Under the pieces are notes generated by a model, which was not told the DNA's origin, did not search any database, and was given only the letters and a program-made list of their open reading frames with translations. From JBKHYJ01 sp046565505 (GTDB lineage: Bacteria > Acidobacteriota > Blastocatellia > UBA7656), in the NCBI GenBank assembly GCA_046565505.1, contig JBKHYJ010000046.1, positions 1 through 32,133 of the forward strand: 32,133 bases of DNA, written 5' to 3'. A program made the position numbers and the translations under genes. Shown here piece by piece: positions 9,765 through 17,000 of this stretch. Positions within the stretch are counted from its first letter, which is position 1; each line of letters starts with the position of its first letter.

Positions 9765-9882
9765 CCTGGGCGCAATCAGATAACCGGTCAGATAATCAGG
9801 CTGAAACGCAAACATGGCTCGAAGGCGCAACCTCTGAGCGGAGGCCGGCACGCCCGGAATGTGACCGGGGCGAATCTCAATA

Positions 9883-9899
9883 TCAATAATTACTATTGA
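9883..9899. promoter_or_regulatory. Putative PerR/Fur operator upstream of the regulator gene
   Basis: TCAATAATTACTATTGA is a 17-bp near-perfect dyad (TCAATA ... TATTGA), 42 bases before the regulator's ATG. Its core CAATAATTACTATTG matches the site before the catalase gene at 13 of 15 positions. This suggests autoregulation. Confidence 0.55.
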
Positions 9900-9941
9900 A
9901 TTCTTCCGCGCGTCGTGCTAAGCTGGGTCCCTGTTTTTAGC

Positions 9942-10379
9942 ATGGCGACGAATAAGAGACAACCTGGGACCGAGCAGAAGCTGCGGCAGAAGTTAGAAGA
10001 AAGGGGCGGCCACTTCACGCAGCAGCGCGCCGCCGTGTTCGATTATCTCAGCCACGTGGACCATCACCCGACGGCGGAAGAAGTTTTCCTCACGGTTAAG
10101 CGTAAGCTCCCGAAGATCAGCCTGGCCACAGTCTACAAGAACCTCGAAGCGCTTGTTTCCTGCGGGGCCGCGTCAAAGCTGACTTATGGCGATGGCTCTG
10201 CGCGCTATGACATACGCACGGATCACCATTACCACACCCGCTGCCTGAAGTGCGGGGGCGTGGCCGACCTCGAAGCGGCCGATGGCGAAAAGCTTCTGAA
10301 GCAGATAAAGCCGCAAACAGGATTTGAGGTGAAAGATTACCGGCTGGAACTGATCGGCTATTGCCGAGATTGCCGCTAA
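9942..10379 (+). CDS. perR: Fur-family regulator, PerR-like peroxide sensor
   Basis: The 145-residue protein starts at the ATG at 9942 (MATNKRQPG); the frame opens at 9915 but the extra nine residues are not family-like. An N-terminal winged helix (about 10-85; HPTAEEVF, SLATVYKNLEAL) is followed by a metal-binding dimerisation domain. Zn cysteines are C101-x2-C104 and C141-x2-C144. The regulatory-metal ligands expected from PerR are visible: H42, D90, H96, H98 and D109. D109 aligns with the Asp that in PerR replaces the Fur Glu and favours peroxide sensing, so I prefer PerR over Fur. Its neighbour, 91 bases on and in the same direction, is a catalase, the classical PerR target. Similar AT-rich dyads precede both genes. 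Fur or another peroxide-responsive subclass remains possible. Confidence 0.8.
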   Translation: MATNKRQPGTEQKLRQKLEERGGHFTQQRAAVFDYLSHVDHHPTAEEVFLTVKRKLPKISLATVYKNLEALVSCGAASKLTYGDGSARYDIRTDHHYHTRCLKCGGVADLEAADGEKLLKQIKPQTGFEVKDYRLELIGYCRDCR

Positions 10380-10384
10380 TTTTT

Positions 10385-10412
10385 TTGCCAGGAAAACAAT
10401 AATAACTATTAT
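10385..10412 (+). promoter_or_regulatory. Catalase promoter
   Basis: TTGCCA (10385-10390) and TATTAT (10407-10412) are 16 bases apart, placing the start of transcription near 10419, ahead of the catalase ribosome binding site. The -10 lies inside the regulator dyad, a layout that fits repression. Confidence 0.5.
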
Positions 10413-10413
10413 T
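10397..10413. promoter_or_regulatory. Putative PerR operator at the catalase promoter
   Basis: AATAATA-AC-TATTATT (10398-10413) is a perfect 7-2-7 dyad covering the promoter -10. With the base before it, it shares CAATAAT-W-ACTATTR with the dyad upstream of the regulator gene. Confidence 0.6.
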
Positions 10414-10470
10414 ATCTATTTAACCGCGATCGCTTCTACCGAGAAAGCATGAAAGGAGATGGAAAGAATC

Positions 10471-12009
10471 ATGAGCGACGAGCCCACTAGAGACAACTCT
10501 GACGCAGTGAGCGACAACCAGCGGACCCTGACCAACCGCCAGGGGCACCCCGTCTACGATAACCAGAACAACCGCACCGTGGGTGAGCGCGGGCCGACGG
10601 TGCTTGAGAATTATCAGTTCCTTGAGAAGATCACACACTTCGACCGCGAGCGCATTCCCGAGAGGGTGGTCCACGCGCGGGGCGCGGGCGCGCACGGCTA
10701 CTTTGAGGCTTACGGGACCGTAGGCGACGCGCACGCCGGCAGGTATACGCGCGCGAAATTGTTTCAGGAGAAAGGCAAGCGCACGCCCGTCTTCGTGCGC
10801 TTCTCGACGGTGATTCATGGCGGCCACTCGCCCGAAAACCTGCGTGACCCGCGTGGGTTTGCCACCAAGTTTTATACGGAAGACGGCAACTGGGACCTGG
10901 TCGGCAACAATCTACAGATATTCTTCATACGCGACGCCATCAAGTTCCCAGACCTCGTTCACGCCTTCAAGCCAGACCCCGTGACCAACCGCCAGGACCC
11001 GAGGCGCATATTCGATTTTATAAGCCTGATGCCCGAGGCCATGCACATGATCACGTGGCTGTTCAGCCCGTGGGGGATCCCGGCCAGTTACAGACAGATG
11101 CGCGGCGCGGGGGTCAACACTTACAAGATGGTGAACGCGGAAGGCGAGGCAGTGCTCGTCAAGTATCATTTCATTCCTAAACAGGGGGTGAAGAACCTGA
11201 CGCAGGCCGAAGCGGATGACATCAAGAACTTCAACCACGCCACGCTCGACCTGTTCGAGGCCATAGAGCGCGGCGACAATCCCGAGTGGGAAATGTGCGT
11301 ACAGGCAATGTCGGACGGCGAGCACCCTGAGCTAGACTTCGACCCGCTCGACGCGACCAAGGTCTGGCCCGAAGAGCAGTTCCCGCTGCTGCCTGTGGGC
11401 CGCATGGTGCTCGACCGCAACCCGGTCAATTATTTCGCGGAGGTAGAACAGGCCGCTTTCGGCACGGGCGTTCTAGTAGATGGTCTCGATTTCTCGGACG
11501 ATAAGCTACTGCAAGGCAGGACCTTCTCCTACTCCGATACGCAACGTTACCGCGTAGGGTCTAATTACCTACAGCTCCCCATTAACAGGCCGAAGACGCA
11601 CGTCGCCACCAATCAGCGCGATGGGCAGATGGCTTATCACGTGGACGGGGTCGAGGCGGGCGAAGACCCGCATGTGAACTACGAGCCGAGCAGCCGCGAC
11701 GCGCTGACGGAGGCACCGAAGACGAACAAGGATTACACGCCATACGCGCAAGGGCCCGTCGTCCGCCAGACGATCAGCCGGACCAATAATTACAAACAGG
11801 CCGGCGAGCGGTATCGCTCTTTTGAAGGGTGGGAGCGTGACGAGCTTATCAACAATCTCGTAGCGCAGCTCGGGCAGTGCGACGAGGGTATCCAGCATCG
11901 AATGGTCGAGCATTTGACGCAGTGCGACGAGGAGTATGGCCGCAGGGTCGCGGAGGGGCTTGGCATCAGGTCTCGCGGCGGGCAAGCCGAAACCGCAGAA
12001 GCCAGATGA
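10471..12009 (+). CDS. katA: Haem catalase, small-subunit (clade 3) type
   Basis: This 512-residue enzyme dismutates hydrogen peroxide to water and oxygen in the cytoplasm. The active-site block FDRERIPERVVHARGAGAHG carries the distal His68. The distal Asn is in VGNNLQIFF (residues 146-147), and the proximal haem ligand is Tyr354 in RTFSYSDTQ, a full match to the catalase haem signature. Length and order fit Bacillus KatA-like clade-3 enzymes, with a short C-terminal tail and no flavodoxin-like extension. ATG at 10471 is preferred: AAAGGAG at 10451-10457 is far better placed for it than for the ATG at 10459, which would lie one base away. The promoter overlaps a PerR-type dyad, so peroxide induction is likely. 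The gene ends at a terminator (12022-12059), convergent with the giant operon. Confidence 0.93.
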   Translation: MSDEPTRDNSDAVSDNQRTLTNRQGHPVYDNQNNRTVGERGPTVLENYQFLEKITHFDRERIPERVVHARGAGAHGYFEAYGTVGDAHAGRYTRAKLFQEKGKRTPVFVRFSTVIHGGHSPENLRDPRGFATKFYTEDGNWDLVGNNLQIFFIRDAIKFPDLVHAFKPDPVTNRQDPRRIFDFISLMPEAMHMITWLFSPWGIPASYRQMRGAGVNTYKMVNAEGEAVLVKYHFIPKQGVKNLTQAEADDIKNFNHATLDLFEAIERGDNPEWEMCVQAMSDGEHPELDFDPLDATKVWPEEQFPLLPVGRMVLDRNPVNYFAEVEQAAFGTGVLVDGLDFSDDKLLQGRTFSYSDTQRYRVGSNYLQLPINRPKTHVATNQRDGQMAYHVDGVEAGEDPHVNYEPSSRDALTEAPKTNKDYTPYAQGPVVRQTISRTNNYKQAGERYRSFEGWERDELINNLVAQLGQCDEGIQHRMVEHLTQCDEEYGRRVAEGLGIRSRGGQAETAEAR

Positions 12010-12021
12010 GCTATTGATAAG

Positions 12022-12059
12022 AGACCCCGCAAGCAGTGAGCAGTACGGCGGAGTCTTTT
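12022..12059 (+). terminator. Rho-independent terminator of the catalase gene
   Basis: AGACCCCGC (12022-12030) pairs with GCGGAGTCT (12048-12056) with one mismatch, followed immediately by T residues to 12059. It lies 13 bases after the catalase stop codon. Confidence 0.6.
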
Positions 12060-12068
12060 GATGTGGTG

Positions 12069-12090
12069 GCCCTCCCAGAGATGGGAGGGC
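12069..12090. other. Perfect 9-bp GAGA-loop hairpin between convergent genes
   Basis: GCCCTCCCA (12069-12077) and TGGGAGGGC (12082-12090) pair perfectly around a GAGA loop. There is no T run on either side, but its place between the catalase gene and the end of the giant operon suggests a transcription barrier. Confidence 0.5.
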
Positions 12091-12163
12091 TGGCCTCTTC
12101 GCGCCGCCGAGCAAGGGTTACAGGGCGCTGACCTTTCGCCCCATCTCATCAACTCGTGAAGGC

Positions 12164-14026
12164 TTAAGATTGTTTCGGCAGCGCGTCATCTATCCGATCA
12201 AAGGCCAGTCCGCTTGACCCTTCACCCCTGCCGGTTTGCTTCCTCACTCCCAACCACACCCAGGCCCTGCCGTCGCGCCACCGCGTGCGCTGGAAGCTTT
12301 GCGTCACGATGACTCCGGCTCGGGGCACTTCTTCCTCATGCAGGAAGTACGCCTCCGCCTTATCGAGTCCCTGTCGGAGTAGAGACGTGCGCGGGCGCAC
12401 TTTGCGCGGTTTGTCCGGGTCGCCCTCGAATATGCGCGGCATGGCGGCGCGCTGTAATTGAATCTCGCGGACATCACCTTCCCGGTGCACGGGGATAAAA
12501 GGGACCCAGTTTTCCGGCACGGTACTCATCACGCGGTAACGTATGCTCGCGCCCTCGGCGGCCGGCGGCGGCGCGGGCGGCGCGCCATGCCGCCGCTCGT
12601 AATCTTTCTCCAGGAACGCGCGCATCTCTCTGGCGGCCTCGCGTCCGGGCCTCGCTTCGCCCGTCGGAAGCGAGATTGTCTTCTCGATGCCCCACACCAT
12701 GTTAGCCATCTCGTCGCGGATCAACACGACTTCTTCGAGCGGCCGGCCCTCTTGCACTTTAGGCGCGGTCGGCAGCAGCAGCAGGCTAGTGTCTGCCGCC
12801 TCTTTGCCCTCGCCTTTGATGTTCAAAAGGAACATCGCCCAGCGTTGCCAGTCATCGTCGGCCCCGCGCCCGGCGGCCTCGATCCATGTGCGCTCGCCGA
12901 AAACGTTGGTTACAGCTATACCCTCGACCCGCGCGATCGAACCGGCCGGCAAAGTATACGGGACCAGAAACCAGTCGTTCGCGTAAATCAACCCGAACTC
13001 TATCAGCAGGAGCTTCGCCAGGTCGGTGGTGTCCGGCTTAACGTCGCCGAAATTGGTGCGGCCATCCTCGAACGTCCACCAGCGCGTGTTCGGCATGCCG
13101 TCAAAGGAGACGGCGGTCGGAAGCAACACCTGGGTGGCGGTGTGCGGCAGGTCCGCCTCGGGCGGTGAGGGGTCCCCGAGAGTCGCCGCTTTATCATCGA
13201 TGTCCAGGTTATACCAGTCGAGGTGCCCGTGATAATACTCTTCGGCCGCGAGCACTTTCTCGCCCGAAGCATCGGGCGCGGAGCAGGAAAACTGGTACTC
13301 TAAACGGTCAGGCACCCAGGCGTCCGAATCGCCCGGCTGGAAAATCAGCTTCTCGAACCATGCGATGAAGCGGGCGGCCAGCTTATCCACGTCATCTTCC
13401 ATCCCCGCGAGCGCGCCGATGTCATCCCAGGCGTGGTTGGGGGGCGGGCCTTTGAGGTGGAAGTATAGCTTTGCGCCATCCATGCGGCGGCCGGCGGCGG
13501 CCGCAAAGGCGGCCCACGCTTCCTGGTGCGCGGAATAGATGGCGTCCTGTGGCTGCGTCGGGTCGGGCGTGACGATGGGATACTTCGCGATGAATTCGGC
13601 CGAAAAATCGCCTATGGCTGCTTTGACCATTTTCAGCCATTGCCGCCCCATCAGCAGGCGGAGGTCGAGCGAGATGTCGCGCCCGCCCTGGCTGAACGGC
13701 ACGGGGCGGCGCTCGACCTTCGCTTCGAGCGGCACGGAATCGTTGAACGGCTCGACATCATCACCGCCCGCGCGGTATTTCCGTAACTCTGTCTTCGTCA
13801 GACGGATCTTCGCGGAGATCGGAGAGCCGGCATCGTCGCCGCGAAACTCTCCGAGTTGCCATTGGCGCGTCAGCATCCAGAGCGCGTCTCTAACCTCCGC
13901 CCTCAACGCCCTGTCGAACCTGTCAGCGCGGGGCCGCCCTTCCAGACGATTCCATATCGTTATCGTAGGAATCTCCATCGTCGCGAGGACGGAAGCAAGG
14001 TTTTGCTTCGTGAAAGAAATCGCCAT
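12164..14026 (-). CDS. Uncharacterised 620-aa protein, last gene of the giant operon
   Basis: I recognise no named domain. The N-terminus reads TITIWNRLEGRPRADRFD, then LRAEVRDALWMLTRQWQLGEFRGDDAGSPI, a motif-rich start that I have the impression recurs in unnamed proteins of actinobacteria, cyanobacteria and other environmental bacteria. It has no signal peptide and no transmembrane helix. The body is Trp-rich and mixed alpha/beta, with a Pro/Ala linker near residue 495 and a strand-rich C-terminus (WRDGRAWVWLGV). The start is set by AAGGA overlapping the stop codon of the previous gene: TGA and this ATG are separated by one base, so translation is almost certainly coupled. The tight link to the 1865-aa gene implies joint function, perhaps as subunits of one complex. 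No enzymatic residues are evident. Confidence 0.75.
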   Translation of the reverse strand: MAISFTKQNLASVLATMEIPTITIWNRLEGRPRADRFDRALRAEVRDALWMLTRQWQLGEFRGDDAGSPISAKIRLTKTELRKYRAGGDDVEPFNDSVPLEAKVERRPVPFSQGGRDISLDLRLLMGRQWLKMVKAAIGDFSAEFIAKYPIVTPDPTQPQDAIYSAHQEAWAAFAAAAGRRMDGAKLYFHLKGPPPNHAWDDIGALAGMEDDVDKLAARFIAWFEKLIFQPGDSDAWVPDRLEYQFSCSAPDASGEKVLAAEEYYHGHLDWYNLDIDDKAATLGDPSPPEADLPHTATQVLLPTAVSFDGMPNTRWWTFEDGRTNFGDVKPDTTDLAKLLLIEFGLIYANDWFLVPYTLPAGSIARVEGIAVTNVFGERTWIEAAGRGADDDWQRWAMFLLNIKGEGKEAADTSLLLLPTAPKVQEGRPLEEVVLIRDEMANMVWGIEKTISLPTGEARPGREAAREMRAFLEKDYERRHGAPPAPPPAAEGASIRYRVMSTVPENWVPFIPVHREGDVREIQLQRAAMPRIFEGDPDKPRKVRPRTSLLRQGLDKAEAYFLHEEEVPRAGVIVTQSFQRTRWRDGRAWVWLGVRKQTGRGEGSSGLAFDRIDDALPKQS

Positions 14027-14027
14027 A

Positions 14028-17000
14028 TCAATCCTTTTTCATGCTTGCGACCAGGCTGTTATTGAACGCGAGGTTCGCCGAGATCGTGAGCTGGCTCATG
14101 GTAAGCGCCATGATGGTGGCCGGCAAAAAGCGCGCGAACCGGGTCGAGTCTACATGCACGGGCTCGACGGCGCGGCGCTTCGCGAAGTCGAGCGTCTCGT
14201 TGAGCGCGTCGATGAGATCGTCCCACCGCCATGAGCCGCGGAAATCGGTCGGCGTCACGAGCAGCATCGTCTGCGGCGCTTCGCAGTTCGGGCGGTCGTA
14301 ATGAAAGGTGACCGCCGTCGTTGCGTCACGGGCAGGGATCACTTCCGCCCACTCGTCAAGCAGCAGCCCGCATTGACGCGAGGCCTTCTGAAACAGCGAA
14401 GAGAAGTGCGCCGTGTAAAGCAGCCGGTCCCTGTCGAGTTTCGTACCGAGCGGGAACTCAAGTGCCAGCCAGTTGTCGTCAGGTGCGAAAGGCAGTTGTA
14501 AAGGCGTCAGCTCCGGCTCCGCGTTGCCGAAACCGCCGGCGAGCATCACCACCTGCTCCCAGTCGCGCATCTTTTCCCGAACCCGCGACACTCCGTAAAG
14601 CCAGGTGTCAACTGGGAAGTCCGTGTGCAACGTGTTGGTGAGGTGTTTGAACAGAGAGCCGGACACGCTCTGGCCGAGCGCCTTTTCAACCTCTTCGGCT
14701 TGCGCCGGCGCGAAACTGAATTCTGGGACTATTAGAAAATCATCGCCCAGCAGGGCCTTGGCCGTGGCCTCCAGCGCTTTCACGCGCGCCGTCGCTTCCG
14801 ACGCGGCGGCGTGTTTGGCGAGCAACGCCTGCGAGCCGGCTAGCCTGCGGTCTACTTCATTGAGCGCGACTCTCACCACGTTCGCCGCGCCCTGAGCGAA
14901 CCGCACTATCTCGTCTTCCTGTTCGGCGAACGTGATGCCGGCCAGGTCGAAAGCCGATATCGACGACAGCGCTTCGACCTCGCTCAAGAGCAGGCTTAAC
15001 GAAGTGTGATTAGTGTTCCGAATCGCATCGAAATCGGAGAGCCTGGAGGTGAAGGCCGGCCGCTTCACGGTTTCGAGGTGAGTCTTGAAGTCATCCGGCG
15101 ATGCGAACAGCCCGGAGGCCGCCGCGGTGGAGACCAGGTGTTCTGCGCGCGTGAGAAGCTCGAATTTCTCTTGATCCGTAGCCGTCGCCGGCAGCGCCAT
15201 GTAATCAAGCATGAGGCTGTTGAACTCACCCAGACGCGCACCCCACCGCGTCACCACCTCGGCGCACTTCTCTAGAATCGCTCGGAACACGCGCCGCTTG
15301 AAGTCGTAGGCGAACCCCCACCCCGTCTGCGGGACCGCGAACTCGGCCGCGAGCGCGAGCGCGGCGGCGAGTTTGTCTATGAAAACGTCAACGCCATTTA
15401 TTAACTCGTCGCGGCGGTTGGACAAGTCCGCAAGCGGACCTTCGAGGTCGGCCAGAAGCTTTGCGAGGTCCGGGCGCAGCTCCAGGTCCATTTTCTTGCG
15501 CACGAGCAGCACGCGCTGCTCGTCCACGAAAATCGCTTCGTCCCCGCCGCTCTTCGCCTCGTTTACAAGCGCGAGGTCGCTCGGCTTCAGCGGGCGGGAT
15601 GACGTGGTCAGGCGTCGCAGGTGGCGCACCAACGGCATAAGCTCGAAGATGGAAATTCCTGCCGCCATCTTGTCCATGTAGAATATCTTGATAGGCTCGT
15701 CCGGCCTGGGAGAAAGCGCCGTGACCGTGAAGCGCAGTATGCGATCATCCATCTCCGACATCGCCTGCCGGTCGTCGCTGCGAACGATGTGGAGCAGGTC
15801 CGCGGGCTGAACGCCCAGGTCGAGCAGGGTCACGGGGCTGTCAACCATCGCGTTGGTCGTCGCCTTGCGGAACCTCACTCTGCAAGCGACCTGTCCGAGC
15901 GGCGGCAGCATTTTAGCGAGCCAGCTATTTATGGCGGGCTCGGCCTGTGCGCGCGGGGTCATCGACACGGCGGGGATGGGCGAGACGGTAGGGTCGAGCC
16001 CCGCTTCCAGGTGCAGGCCGACGCGATGCGTCAATCCGAACCCGCTCGCGGGCGTCCTCACCACCTGCGGCTCGGGCGGGAAGTTACCTTTGCTGTAGGC
16101 GTCGTATGTCGAGGCCACGCGGTCGTAATTGCCGAGCACCGCCTGATAGACGCCCTCGGCCAGCGCGAGGTCTGCCACGGCGTCGTGGCTCTCAAGGAGG
16201 CGGTCGGCTTCGGCGTTGATGGCGGCGGCCTCTTTCGGGTCGTCGATGGGCGGCAGAGGCTTATCGAAAGGGTACGTCTTTTTGTTAGTCGCCTTGATGT
16301 GATTGACCAGCGCCAGCCCATCTATTACGTTGCGCGCTTCGATCTGGTCAATCGAGACGGCCTCCTGCGGGCGCGTCGAGGCCATGCGATTAGCGCGGAG
16401 CGGGAACTCCCTCCTCATGTCCAAGATAAATTGATCCACCTCGGCCAGGCCGTGGCGGTCATGAAGGCCGCGCTCGAATTGATAGCCGAGCAGCGCGCCC
16501 AGGCTCTGGCCGCCGCGAATCCCCTCTATCATCGCCAGCGCCGTGCGGACGCGCTCAGAGGTCAGGTTCACAGCCATCGTCTGGCGATTTTCCGGCTTGG
16601 CGTTTGAGATGTACCCGTTGCGCAGCACGGCCGCGGCCACAGCCTGATTCAGCGATGGCGCGTGAATGTAACCCTGGTTGGCGCTGTCGCGTTCGAGCGG
16701 GGCCTCGCCTTCCTTGGCCGCGAACGTCTCGGCCAGGCCGGGGTCGTCGAGCGCGACAGGCGTCAGCGCTTTGTTTTCCGGGCGCAGCTGCTCCAGCCAG
16801 GCGTAAGCGCCCAGGTAGATTCCCTTCCTCGGCGCGGCGTCGTGTCGGTCACGCAGGTTGCGCATCCCGGCCAGTTGAAAGTGCACAAGCCCCAGCAGCC
16901 ACGCGTCCAGGCGGTAAGAGCAACAGTCAATGTGCTCCGCGAAGGCCTGCTCAAGGCGGGCCGTCGATGCATGCTTCAATCGTTCGAGCGCCTGCACCTG

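Larger units (their letters stand above)
9545..9941. other. Divergent regulatory region between sigma and PerR-like genes
   Basis: About 400 bases separate two divergently read genes. It contains the leftward promoter at 9737-9764 and the rightward operator-like dyad at 9883-9899. No gene is supported inside it. Confidence 0.5.

Noticed and set aside
9758..9784. TTGACA plus GATAAC as a rightward promoter for the PerR-like gene
   Set aside because: The spacing is 15 bases and the -10 is poor; the same bases form a better leftward promoter.
12069..12090. GAGA-loop hairpin as intrinsic terminator of the giant operon
   Set aside because: The stem is perfect but no T run follows on the minus strand, so it is listed only as a hairpin.
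15621..16607. 328-codon plus-strand open frame opposite the 1865-aa gene
   Set aside because: It is antisense to an intact, motif-bearing gene, is rich in Arg/His/Gly as expected for a GC-rich shadow frame, and has no recognisable domain.
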